Below the pieces are notes generated by a model, which ran no database searches, was not told the DNA's origin, and saw only the letters and a list, made by a program, of their open reading frames with translations. From assembly GCA_903911455.1 (NCBI GenBank), contig CAIWDQ010000290.1, positions 1-15,488 of the forward strand: a stretch of 15,488 nt of DNA. The letters are read 5' to 3'. This document shows, piece by piece, positions 7,588-15,360 of this stretch; the stretch's first letter is position 1; every line of letters starts with the position of its first letter. The translations under genes were made by a program, and so were the position numbers. The DNA is from an uncultured bacterium (GTDB lineage: Bacteria; Bacteroidota; Bacteroidia; Bacteroidales; JACABE01).

Positions 7588-8529
7588 ATGATCCGATTTT
7601 TAAAGCATAACGAAATAGATAAAGCTAAATGGGATGCCTGTATCGATAACTCGGTTAATGGGATTATCTATGCGTATTCATGGTATCTGGATGTTGTTTG
7701 CGAAGGATGGAATGCTCTTGTTGAGGATAATTATACGAGTGTTTTTCCTTTGACAGGAAATAATATGTTTGGTATACATTATATATATACTCCTTTTTTC
7801 ACTCAGCAACTTGGTTTGTTTTCCATCAATCCTACTGAAGAGAAGCTAATTACTTTCATTGAATCTATTCCGAAACATTATAAGTTTATTGAATTAAATC
7901 TGAACCTATACAATTATATATATTTAGAGCACTATAAAATTTCATACAATCTTAATCATACTTTAAAATTAAATCAATCTTATGATGAGATTAAAGCAGG
8001 CTATTCTGATAATCTCAAAAGAAACCTGAAGAAAGCTTCCCAATCTACTGCTATTATTGTTACAGATGTAAAACCTGAACAACTTATCACAATCTTTAAA
8101 AATAATAAAGGAAAAGATATTCACCACCTGAAAGAGGATGATTATAATAGATTGCTTCGTTTAATAAATAGATGTATTGATAAAGGAGTGGCTCAGGTAT
8201 ATGGTGTTACATCCGATAATGAATTATGTGCAGGAGCGGTATTTATCAAGTCTAATAAAAGGATTATCTTTCTTTTCTCGGCTACTAATACCAAAGCTAA
8301 AGAGATTTTCGCAATGCCATTATTAATTGACAAGATAATTCATGACAATGCAAATACAGATTTTATCTTTGATTTTGAAGGTTCAAATGATGTTAATCTG
8401 GCTAGGTTCTATAAAAGTTTTGGTTCAACTGAAGAAAAATATCCTTCAATTTATATTAATAAACTTGGTTTTCCGTTAAGCTTAGGATTTAATATTTATA
8501 AAAAAGTAAAGAAATTATTATTGGTTTGA
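7588..8529 (+). CDS. FemAB/GNAT-like acyltransferase
   Basis: The 313-residue protein looks like a member of the FemAB-related GNAT group, which transfers acyl or aminoacyl groups to cell-wall or polysaccharide acceptors. The C-terminal half carries the features that suggest this: SDNLKRNLKKASQ (about 139-151), a central segment ending KGVAQVYGVTSDNELCAGAVF with the usual strand-turn-strand of the acceptor domain, and FDFEGSNDVNLARFYKSFG near 265-283, a hallmark of the family. I start at the ATG at 7588. A TTG four codons upstream (7576) is possible but unnecessary. The gene lies 18 bp after the deacetylase-like stop, with no terminator between, so co-transcription is likely. The acceptor and donor cannot be read from the sequence. 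Confidence 0.75.
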   Translation: MIRFLKHNEIDKAKWDACIDNSVNGIIYAYSWYLDVVCEGWNALVEDNYTSVFPLTGNNMFGIHYIYTPFFTQQLGLFSINPTEEKLITFIESIPKHYKFIELNLNLYNYIYLEHYKISYNLNHTLKLNQSYDEIKAGYSDNLKRNLKKASQSTAIIVTDVKPEQLITIFKNNKGKDIHHLKEDDYNRLLRLINRCIDKGVAQVYGVTSDNELCAGAVFIKSNKRIIFLFSATNTKAKEIFAMPLLIDKIIHDNANTDFIFDFEGSNDVNLARFYKSFGSTEEKYPSIYINKLGFPLSLGFNIYKKVKKLLLV

Positions 8530-8580
8530 TAAAAAAACAGTAATTTTGATACCTGTTAATTAATTATAAAAGCAAAAGAA

Positions 8581-9237
8581 ATGGTACATGTATTAGGACA
8601 TCACAATTCGGTTTTCAATCAGTTTATTGCTGAGATCAGAGATGAAGAAATTCAGAAGGACAGCATGCGTTTCAGGAGAAATATGGAACGTCTGGGCGAG
8701 ATATTTGCGTATGAAGTGAGCAAGCATCTGGAATATGAAAAGAAAGAGATAACTACTTCATTAGGTATTGCTGAAGTACCTGTGTTGAAAAAACAGCCTG
8801 TTATTGCTTCTATCTTAAGAGCTGGCCTGCCTTTTCATCAGGGAATGCTTAATTATTTTGATAAAGCAGAAAGTGCCTTTATATCTGCTTATCGTAAACA
8901 TAATAAGAGTGGTAACTTTGATATTCAGGTGGAATATGTTTCTTGTCCTGAACTCACTGATAAAGTTCTTATTCTTTCGGACCCTATGCTTGCAACCGGT
9001 GCATCAATGGTGAAGACTTATAAGGAGCTTATCTTAAATGGCAAACCTATTCATACCCATATAGTATCAGTACTTTCGAGTGCTGAGGGTATTGATTATC
9101 TTCATAAGCATTTATCTATTTATGATGTTTCAATTTGGACGGGAGCTATTGACGATGAACTTACTGCACAAGCATATATTGTACCCGGCCTGGGTGATGC
9201 AGGTGATCTTGCCTTTGGTGAGAAAGTTCAGTTCTAA
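8581..9237 (+). CDS. upp: Uracil phosphoribosyltransferase
   Basis: This enzyme joins uracil and PRPP to give UMP in pyrimidine salvage, in the cytoplasm. The 218-residue product has the family signatures: ASILRAGLPFHQGML at 76-90, the PRPP-binding loop VLILSDPMLATGASM at 129-143, and the uracil-binding C-terminal segment YIVPGLGDAGDLAFG at 199-213. Length is normal. The gap to the preceding acyltransferase gene is 51 bp with no terminator. A TAATTTTG at 8541-8548 resembles a -7 promoter element, but its upstream partner is at poor spacing, so whether it has its own promoter is unclear. Nothing odd is seen in the coding sequence. Confidence 0.96.
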   Translation: MVHVLGHHNSVFNQFIAEIRDEEIQKDSMRFRRNMERLGEIFAYEVSKHLEYEKKEITTSLGIAEVPVLKKQPVIASILRAGLPFHQGMLNYFDKAESAFISAYRKHNKSGNFDIQVEYVSCPELTDKVLILSDPMLATGASMVKTYKELILNGKPIHTHIVSVLSSAEGIDYLHKHLSIYDVSIWTGAIDDELTAQAYIVPGLGDAGDLAFGEKVQF

Positions 9238-9276
9238 AACTGTTTTACACTAATAAATATACATAATAACATTAAT

Positions 9277-10515
9277 ATGAAAGTACTTATTCTGGAAAAT
9301 GTAAAGATCTCGCTTCAATCTATCCGAAGCCATTTGTTGCGAACTGTACTTACCATATTAATTATTGCTTTTGGGATAATGGCATTGGTTGGGATACTTA
9401 CGGCTATTGAATCTCTTAAGTCAAATATTACACAAAGTTTCTCAAGGATGGGGGCTAATAGTTTCACAATCCGCAACCGTTCAATGCAGATGGGTTTTGA
9501 TGGAGGACGACAATCTAAAGTATATAATTCAATTACCTTCGACGAAGCTCAGCGTTTTAAAGACAGTTATAAATTTCCTGCTTATGTATCTGTTACTACA
9601 TTTGCTACTCACACAGCTACTGTTAAGTTTGAAAGCGAGAAGACCAACCCTAACATAGGTGTTGCAGGTGCAGACGAGAATTACATTTATACTTCGGGTT
9701 ATGAAATGGATAAAGGACGTAACTTTACTCCTACTGAAGTAAACTATGGTGCCAGTGTTGTTATATTAGGTGATGAGCTTTCAAAATCATTATTTAAACA
9801 CAATGAAAACCCTATTGACAAGGTTATTACAATAGGTTCTAATAAATACAGAGTTATTGGGGTATTGAAATCAAAAGGCTCTAGTATGGGCTTTAGTGGT
9901 GATAAAAACTGTGTACTTCCTTTGATGAATGTACGACAATACTTCCCAAGACCTGATATGTCATTCACGATAACTGTAATGGTTAAAGAGCCTAAAACAC
10001 TTGATTATGCTTATGAAGAAGCTACCGGCATGTTCCGTATAATCAGAGGTGTTCCTTTAGGTGAAGAGAATTCATTTGAGATAGCAAGAAGTGATAGTGC
10101 TGCCAAAAGCTTTATTGATAATATGAAATATGTATCAATGGCTGCTTCAATTATTGGGTTTATTACCTTATTGGGTGCTGCAATAGGTTTGATGAATATC
10201 ATGCTTGTGTCAGTTAGTGAGCGTACCCGCGAGATTGGCATACGTAAATCAATGGGAGCAACCAGTATAGTAATCCGAAACCAGTTTCTTGTTGAAGCTG
10301 TTGTTATCGGTCAGTTAGGTGGTATATTAGGGGTAATACTTGGTATTCTTATCGGTAATGTTATTTCACTGGTTGTTGGAGGTGCTTTTATTGTACCATG
10401 GGTTTGGGTGATTGGTGGCATACTTCTTTGTTTGTTTGTAGGTTTGGTTTCAGGAATATATCCTGCTATTAAAGCAGCCAGATTAGATCCAATTGAATCG
10501 TTAAGGTACGAGTAA
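9277..10515 (+). CDS. ABC transporter permease, MacB/FtsX type
   Basis: The 412-residue inner-membrane protein has the four-helix MacB-like layout: one N-terminal membrane helix (about 22-44), a periplasmic MacB-type core domain (about 46-280), and three C-terminal helices (about 284-310, 338-368, 373-397). The FtsX-family motif SERTREIGIRKSMGAT is at 314-329 and the canonical ending YPAIKAARLDPIESLRYE is complete. Such permeases couple a cytoplasmic ATPase to mechanical work in the periplasm, exporting peptides, antibiotics or lipoproteins. No ATPase or membrane-fusion gene lies in the window, so it must pair with a subunit encoded elsewhere. It begins 39 bp after upp and may be co-transcribed with it. 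A 9-bp tandem repeat begins just after the stop codon, followed by a strong terminator. Confidence 0.92.
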   Translation: MKVLILENVKISLQSIRSHLLRTVLTILIIAFGIMALVGILTAIESLKSNITQSFSRMGANSFTIRNRSMQMGFDGGRQSKVYNSITFDEAQRFKDSYKFPAYVSVTTFATHTATVKFESEKTNPNIGVAGADENYIYTSGYEMDKGRNFTPTEVNYGASVVILGDELSKSLFKHNENPIDKVITIGSNKYRVIGVLKSKGSSMGFSGDKNCVLPLMNVRQYFPRPDMSFTITVMVKEPKTLDYAYEEATGMFRIIRGVPLGEENSFEIARSDSAAKSFIDNMKYVSMAASIIGFITLLGAAIGLMNIMLVSVSERTREIGIRKSMGATSIVIRNQFLVEAVVIGQLGGILGVILGILIGNVISLVVGGAFIVPWVWVIGGILLCLFVGLVSGIYPAIKAARLDPIESLRYE

Positions 10516-10521
10516 GAAAAA

Positions 10522-10563
10522 GGAGTACTTGGAGTATTTAGAGTACTTGGAGTACTTAGAGTT
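10522..10563. repeat. Short 9-bp tandem repeat after the ABC permease
   Basis: There are about four and a half copies of a 9-bp unit, consensus (G/A)GAGTACTT, at 10522, 10531, 10540, 10549 and a partial at 10558. The array starts 6 bp beyond the permease stop codon, ahead of the terminator hairpin, so it would form part of the 3' untranslated RNA. Confidence 0.85.
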
Positions 10564-10567
10564 GTAA

Positions 10568-10609
10568 AAACAAGAGAGGCTGTCTTTGATTAGGCAGCCT
10601 CTCTTGTTT
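10568..10609. terminator. Strong terminator hairpin between convergent genes
   Basis: The arms AAACAAGAGAGGCTG (10568-10582) and CAGCCTCTCTTGTTT (10595-10609) are a perfect 15-bp inverted repeat around a 12-nt loop. It follows the plus-strand permease. On the minus strand it is followed by a run of T, so it probably serves both the permease and the convergent surface-protein gene. Confidence 0.85.
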
Positions 10610-10618
10610 AAACTAAGT

Positions 10619-10696
10619 CGTCATTGCGAACGTAGTGAAGCAATCTAATAGGGCTTATTACATGTGATTGCTTCGTCGTTCCTCCTCGCAATGACG
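10619..10696. repeat. REP-like imperfect palindrome (dispersed intergenic type)
   Basis: CGTCATTGCGAACG near 10619 is mirrored by CTCGCAATGACG ending at 10696, and GTGAAGCAATC (10635-10645) is mirrored by GATTGCTTCG (10666-10675). This CGTCATTGCGA...GAAGCAATC word pair is a recurrent intergenic palindrome that I recognise from many bacterial genomes. It has no coding capacity. It sits between the shared terminator and the 3' end of the surface-protein gene. Confidence 0.7.
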
Positions 10697-10703
10697 TGTC
10701 AGG

Positions 10704-13586
10704 CTATTCCTTTACAAACTTCTTTACCAATGTTTTCTTATCTGTAGTAAGTTTTAAGATATAAATCCCTTTAGGAAAATGAGAAACATCTACATTAGTA
10801 TTCTTATATATATTCGTATTATATATTGTTTGTCCAACAAGATTTATGATCTCTAATGTTTGTTTAGCAGTAGAATTAGTTTCTATAGTAAGTATATCTT
10901 TAACAGGATTAGGATAAATCTTAATTTGATGTGCTTCATTTGTAGTTATACCTAATGTACCTTGTGGTATTACTTGAACTGATATTATTGAATTAGGATT
11001 CTTTTGAAGATAAGATGTATCGCAATAGTAACTTGTACATCCTGATGAATCTGTAATTGCAAGACAAATAGTATACCAACCTGAAGTAGCATAGGTATGA
11101 GCAGGATTAGCAATTGTATCTTGAGTACCATCGCCCCAGCTCCATACATAATGAAGTGGTGGAGTACCGTAAGCATTATTTATAACAAAATAATGATGTG
11201 GTGTAGTAGTATCAGGAACCATTGCAAACTGTGCCGAGCAAGCAGGTGGTGTATTAACTGTAATTGCTAATGTTGAAGCAGGACCTGATCCACAATAGAA
11301 ATTAAACCCTTTTACAGTAATATTGCCAGAGACAGCATTACTACCATAGTTAACAACTATAGCATTTAAATTGCTATTACCTGTTGCTCCTGTTGGTAAA
11401 GTCCAGGTGTAATATGTAGCATAGTTTATATTTGCAATTGAATATACTACTCCCGACTGTCCTGTGTAAACAGTAGTTAAACCAGTTATTGCTCCAGGAG
11501 TTGGAGGAATACTTTGAATTGCTGAAGAATGACATAATTTATCATTTGCTGTATTAGCATCATTAGCCAATTGTGTCCATACACACATATTGAATGAGTT
11601 GCCGGCAGGAGTTGCAAAAGTAGTATTAAAAGGATATAAAACCGAATCGCCACTTGCTAAACTCCCTGTCCATGTTTCTAATACAGGAGTCAAAGATCCT
11701 CTCTGATAATATAAAGGTATTGAAGTAAGTGTTGTAGTGCCATAGTTTTTAACCATAACCTGCACTGTTATGTTAGTTCCTGCGCACACTAATGAGTCGG
11801 GGAGATAGAAATGGGAAATACCTGCGTCTAAAGTTGCTGCATTTACAGTAACAGCCAAAGTAGATATTGCTCCATTTCCACAGGCACTATGTCCTTTTAC
11901 AGTAATATTACCTGAATTAGCGGCATTGAAATTAACAGAAATAGTATTAGTTGTACTTGTTCCGGTAGCTCCGTTAGGCAATGTCCAAATATAAGAAGTA
12001 GCATGAGCTATTGGTGGAACTGTATATATAACGTTCTGCTGACCGGCAGTTACTGTTGTACTTCCCGTAATTACTCCTGCTGCTACCGGAATTGTATCAA
12101 CAGAAACAGCTAAAGTATAAGGTAAACCTGTTCCACATGCATTTAAACCTTTCGCAGTAATATTCCCTGATACCGCAGAATTTGTACAAGTTGTTATAAG
12201 CATAGTATCATTTTGCGATACTATTGTAAAACCCGTTGGCACTGTCCAAACTGTTGAGGTTGCATAAGCAATATGCGGAATATTATAGTATATATTCGAT
12301 TGCCCCATGCAAACTGTAGTAGGACCTGACATAAAACCTGGTGTAGCCGGAGCATTACAAATGTTTATATTCTTACATATTTTATCATTTGTTGAATCAG
12401 CGTCATTAGGAAGACTAGTCCAGACACAAATATTAAATGAAGTACCATTTGGTGCAATAAAATTTGTTGAAACAGGAAAGGTTACAATTGCAGTAGATAA
12501 ATAATTAAGTTGACTTGTTGGTGTGTAGGTATAATTAATAACAGCTGATGTTCCTACTTTAAAAGAAATTGGCAAGCTGGTTATAGGCGTCGTTCCAAAG
12601 TTTTTAACTATAACTTTAACGCTACAAGTAGAACCCGATACTACAGTATCATAAGGGTATAATATGCTTAATACACCGGCATCATTCAAAGGTGTTGCCC
12701 CTGTTACTGTAATTGTATCTGATGTAGCCACTCCATCACCGCAGGCGTTATGTCCTTTTACAGCAATGATTCCTGATACTGCCGTCGAACTATAATTAAC
12801 AATTATAGTATTGGTAGTACTAGTACCAGTTGCACCATTAGGCAAAGTCCATACATATGATGTAGCATTTGTAATGAAAGGAACTGTGTATGGTACATTT
12901 TGCTGACCTTGGGGAACAATGCCACTACCCGAAATTGGACCTGCTGCTGCCGGTAAAGGATTAACTGTAATTGCTAATGAAGCTACAGGACTTGATCCAC
13001 ATCCATTTGCTGCCATTACAGATATGGTACCAGACGTAGCACCTGTTGCAATACTAAGTGTAACAGTTGAGTCTGTTATATTAGTTTGTGAATATCCGAA
13101 AGGAAAAGACCAATAATATATTGTAGCAGCTACATGTGTATAACCAAAAGTTACTGAAGTCTGACCCTGACATACAGATGAGCTGCCAACAATCGGGCCC
13201 GGATAAACAGGCTGTTGCTTTACTAATATACTAAAAACTGGAGAAACGGGTCCATCTCCTGATGAATTATGTCCTTTAACTGTTAAAATTCCTGACGTAG
13301 CATTCACTGTAAAGTTAATATATATGGTATCACCTGTAATAGAACTTTTAATCGTGGCTCCTGTTCCTGAATAACTCCATATATAACCTGTGCTGTCAGC
13401 ATTTACTCCTACAATGGGAGCAACATGATATATTATATTATTTGTGCCTTGGCAAACAGAGACGTTACCTTTAATTGTATCGGCTGCACCTGGTAACGTA
13501 TTAACATCCAATGGAGATGTTTTGGCTGTTGCAATATTAACTATTACAAGTAAGATTGCAATAATGATAAGATAAATCTTTTTCAT
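10704..13586 (-). CDS. Secreted multidomain surface protein with T9SS sorting domain
   Basis: The 960-residue protein appears to be exported by Sec and then by the type IX system. A signal peptide is at 1-21 (MKKIYLIIIAILLV, cleavage near ATA-KT). After it comes a chain of beta-sandwich modules. Three PKD/Ig-like repeats lie at about 32-297, each with a central tryptophan and an ending like SGxITVKGHNxCG. A CARDB-like module is at about 300-412 (DAGVLSILYP, VKVIVKNFGTTPITSLPI). Two more PKD-like repeats follow at about 414-585, then a second CARDB-like module at about 587-690 (DAGISHFYLP, VQVMVKNYGTTTLTSIPL) and another PKD-like repeat at about 696-780. A classic PKD domain lies at about 783-860 (WSWGDGTQDT). 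The T9SS type A sorting domain is at about 886-960 (KIYPNPVKDILTIE, LVGQTIYN, FPKGIYILKL). No catalytic domain is visible, so an adhesive or structural role at the cell surface is the best inference. The repeated modules point to internal duplication. Confidence 0.9.
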   Translation of the reverse strand: MKKIYLIIIAILLVIVNIATAKTSPLDVNTLPGAADTIKGNVSVCQGTNNIIYHVAPIVGVNADSTGYIWSYSGTGATIKSSITGDTIYINFTVNATSGILTVKGHNSSGDGPVSPVFSILVKQQPVYPGPIVGSSSVCQGQTSVTFGYTHVAATIYYWSFPFGYSQTNITDSTVTLSIATGATSGTISVMAANGCGSSPVASLAITVNPLPAAAGPISGSGIVPQGQQNVPYTVPFITNATSYVWTLPNGATGTSTTNTIIVNYSSTAVSGIIAVKGHNACGDGVATSDTITVTGATPLNDAGVLSILYPYDTVVSGSTCSVKVIVKNFGTTPITSLPISFKVGTSAVINYTYTPTSQLNYLSTAIVTFPVSTNFIAPNGTSFNICVWTSLPNDADSTNDKICKNINICNAPATPGFMSGPTTVCMGQSNIYYNIPHIAYATSTVWTVPTGFTIVSQNDTMLITTCTNSAVSGNITAKGLNACGTGLPYTLAVSVDTIPVAAGVITGSTTVTAGQQNVIYTVPPIAHATSYIWTLPNGATGTSTTNTISVNFNAANSGNITVKGHSACGNGAISTLAVTVNAATLDAGISHFYLPDSLVCAGTNITVQVMVKNYGTTTLTSIPLYYQRGSLTPVLETWTGSLASGDSVLYPFNTTFATPAGNSFNMCVWTQLANDANTANDKLCHSSAIQSIPPTPGAITGLTTVYTGQSGVVYSIANINYATYYTWTLPTGATGNSNLNAIVVNYGSNAVSGNITVKGFNFYCGSGPASTLAITVNTPPACSAQFAMVPDTTTPHHYFVINNAYGTPPLHYVWSWGDGTQDTIANPAHTYATSGWYTICLAITDSSGCTSYYCDTSYLQKNPNSIISVQVIPQGTLGITTNEAHQIKIYPNPVKDILTIETNSTAKQTLEIINLVGQTIYNTNIYKNTNVDVSHFPKGIYILKLTTDKKTLVKKFVKE

Positions 13587-14195
13587 GTTGAATGTTTTTT
13601 ATTTAATATTTAGATCACTTTCTTATATAGACTCAAAAAAATCGAAAACGTTACACATTTTTTATATAAAGACAACATTTTTATCAAAAAGGTTGTATGA
13701 GAGTGAAATTAATTTGTTAAAAGATGCAATAAAGTTGACAAATAGTCATGTAAAAGCCACCTATTTGATGCTATTCTTCATGAAAAATAGAATTAATTAA
13801 GCAATTATTTCTTTTGTTACAACCCTAACAATTGCCACGGTTGTAGGCTTTGGAGTATGCTTATGCTTTTCTAAAATAAAAATAATTACTTTTATTGATA
13901 AATAAATGTTTGCAAACGTCGGGTGCATCACTATTGTTTGTAATTTTGCAACATCTTTTTAAAAAAGAATTCAGTCCAACAAACTTGGGGGTGTTTCAAA
14001 TTAAATTCATCTTCTAATTCTTAAAGAGAAAAGAGCTACAGTTAGTCTATTTTTTAGCATTTACAGATTTCAGCCTTTATAAACGGCACAAAGCAATTGA
14101 GCAATGGTATAGCTATTGTCATGTCTTTGTCGTTAATATAGGTTTTAAACTTCGACTTGCGATTTAAAGACAACTTGTTATGATTAAAGATAAAA
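13587..14195. other. Intergenic stretch with no convincing gene
   Basis: This stretch is A+T-rich DNA upstream of the surface-protein gene. A 71-codon open frame on the plus strand (13585-13800) overlaps the surface-protein start and looks like chance. I found no clear Bacteroidota promoter for the surface protein here. There is a 7-bp inverted repeat (TACAACC at 13818-13824, GGTTGTA at 13839-13845). A short minus-strand reading frame at about 14054-14180 weakly suggests a decayed gene. Nothing else is supported. Confidence 0.6.
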
Positions 14196-14225
14196 ATGAA
14201 AATGTTTTTTGATATGATGGAACCG

Positions 14226-14435
14226 ATGAATGGCTCAAGCGACCCAGTGAATGACTCAAGCGACCCCATGAATGGCTCAAGCGACCCCGTGAATGGCTCA
14301 AGCGATCCCGTGAGTGGCTCAAGCGATCCCGTGAGTGGCTCAAGCGACCCCGTGAATGGCTCAAGCGATCCCGTGAGTGACTCAAGCGATCCCGTGAGTG
14401 GCTCAAGCGACCCCGTGAATGGCTCAAGCGATCCG
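14226..14435. repeat. Tandem array of ten 21-bp units
   Basis: There are ten contiguous 21-bp units with no spacers (consensus GTGAATGGCTCAAGCGACCCC) and a partial eleventh to about 14443. The units differ at only a few positions: GTG/ATG, AAT/AGT, GGC/GAC, GAC/GAT and the last base. The consensus unit is 13/21 G+C, in sharp contrast to the A+T-rich flanks. Because 21 is a multiple of three, an open frame of 98 codons (14196-14492, plus) crosses it, reading heptads (V/M)(N/S)(G/D)SSDP. The minus strand is also open, reading LSHSR(G/D)R. I do not call either a gene: there is no homology, and both consist almost only of the repeat. Confidence 0.93.
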
Positions 14436-14550
14436 GTGAATGATATAGGAGTTCGGGTAATGATTAAATATAAGACACTTAAGAATTTTTAATAAATAAT
14501 GAAATATTTTACTCATAATTTTAATTTAATAATTAATAAAATCAATAACA

Positions 14551-15177
14551 ATGAAAAAAACAGATGATAGAATTGTAAAGACTTTTGATTCAGATAGAGA
14601 AACTGAAATAGTTCAGGAATCAAATGCAAAAGCAGATTTGCAAGAAAAACATACTATTAAAGTACCTCTAGCACCTTATAAAGCTGTTGCAATGAGGGCT
14701 GAATCAGCACTTGCAACAACTAATATCAGCTTAAGTCGTAATGGCGACAGAAGTGCTACAAAATTACTGAAAGGTAATATTGTGAATCTGAAGATGATGA
14801 ACAAAAAGAATGGAGAATATTACGAAGAAAAAGCTATTGAAACCTCTAACCCTGTTTTAATAACAGATTTGGGTTACAGGTTTTACAAAATACCTGTTTC
14901 ATCTTCTACAGCTTCGGGTACTAAAGCCGAAAATACAGATGTGGAAGGTGAATTATTTGTATCAACTGATCCTGTATCTGGAGCTAAATGTTATAAAGTG
15001 GAAGGTAAAATTTCAGGCACTGATATTCCAATCAAATTCGACCCAATTGTTGTACCTAAAGGACAAACTGTTAATAATTTTATAAGTGGAGAATTATATT
15101 TAATAAGAACATGCTCAGTAGATTCGAAAGGAAATGACGGAGTATGGACAGATTATTTTGAAATAAGAATAAAATAA
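14551..15177 (+). CDS. Uncharacterised protein, 208 residues
   Basis: I do not recognise this protein. It begins MKKTDDRIVKTFDSDRE and has no signal peptide or membrane segment, so a cytoplasmic location is likely. The first 40 residues are charged and polar and probably flexible. Residues about 42-208 look beta-rich. The last 70 residues end with VNNFISGELYLIRTCSVDSKG and then WTDYFEIRIK. This resembles the closing strands of a fibronectin type III-like domain, in which a Tyr/Arg strand, a small SxxG turn, a Trp-Asp and a final beta strand follow each other. That resemblance is weak. Codon and base usage match the other genes of the window and the ATG is preceded by an A-rich leader, so it is probably a real gene. 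It stands alone, behind the 21-bp repeat array. A 7-bp tandem repeat and a terminator follow. Confidence 0.75.
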   Translation: MKKTDDRIVKTFDSDRETEIVQESNAKADLQEKHTIKVPLAPYKAVAMRAESALATTNISLSRNGDRSATKLLKGNIVNLKMMNKKNGEYYEEKAIETSNPVLITDLGYRFYKIPVSSSTASGTKAENTDVEGELFVSTDPVSGAKCYKVEGKISGTDIPIKFDPIVVPKGQTVNNFISGELYLIRTCSVDSKGNDGVWTDYFEIRIK

Positions 15178-15180
15178 GGA

Positions 15181-15206
15181 AATAGGCAACAGGCAATAGG
15201 CAATAG
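15181..15206. repeat. Short 7-bp tandem repeat
   Basis: There are about 3.7 copies of AATAGGC (second copy AACAGGC) at 15181, 15188, 15195 and 15202, starting 4 bp after the stop codon of the 208-residue protein. It would be transcribed as 3' untranslated RNA, upstream of the terminator at 15272. Confidence 0.8.
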
Positions 15207-15271
15207 TGAAAAGAAGTCTAAGTGACTGAGAGAGGGAGAGACTAAGAGATTAAACACTTTTGGCAAAAAAG

Positions 15272-15311
15272 GAAGAGCCGTTATCAGATTATTGATAACG
15301 GCTCTTCTTTT
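15272..15311 (+). terminator. Intrinsic terminator downstream of the 208-residue protein gene
   Basis: The arms GAAGAGCCGTTATCA (15272-15286) and TGATAACGGCTCTTC (15293-15307) form a perfect 15-bp stem with a 6-nt loop, followed by TTTTATT. A run of A precedes the left arm, so it may also stop transcription from the other side. Confidence 0.87.
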
Positions 15312-15315
15312 ATTG

Positions 15316-15360
15316 ACCTCACCCCCGCCTCTCCTAATAGGAGAGGAGCCTGATTAAGTT
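15316..15360. repeat. Dispersed-type intergenic palindrome (CTCACCCCC...CTCTCCT)
   Basis: CCTCTCCT (15328-15335) and AGGAGAGG (15339-15346) form an 8-bp stem with a 3-nt loop, preceded by CCTCACCCCC and followed by AGCCTGATTAAG. I recognise this word order as a recurrent intergenic element in several bacterial genomes. The rest of the window, 15361-15488, is A+T-rich and I see no gene in it. Confidence 0.55.

Noticed and set aside
6265..8529. A capsule or O-antigen gene cluster
   Set aside because: Only a deacetylase-like and an acyltransferase-like gene are present. No glycosyltransferase, flippase or polymerase accompanies them, and housekeeping genes flank them.
12307..13116. Plus-strand open frames inside the surface-protein gene
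   Set aside because: They are short antisense shadows (12307-12504 and 12919-13116) of a clearly coding minus-strand gene.
13585..13800. 71-codon plus-strand open frame upstream of the surface protein
   Set aside because: It overlaps the start of the surface-protein gene on the other strand, has no homology I recognise, and its composition is that of A+T-rich intergenic DNA.
14164..14427. Minus-strand open frame of LSHSRDR-type heptads
   Set aside because: It starts inside the repeat array and exists because the 21-bp period preserves frame. The non-repeat tail has no recognisable features.
14226..14435. 21-bp repeats as a CRISPR array
   Set aside because: The units are contiguous with no unique spacers, are shorter than typical CRISPR repeats plus spacers, and no cas genes are present.
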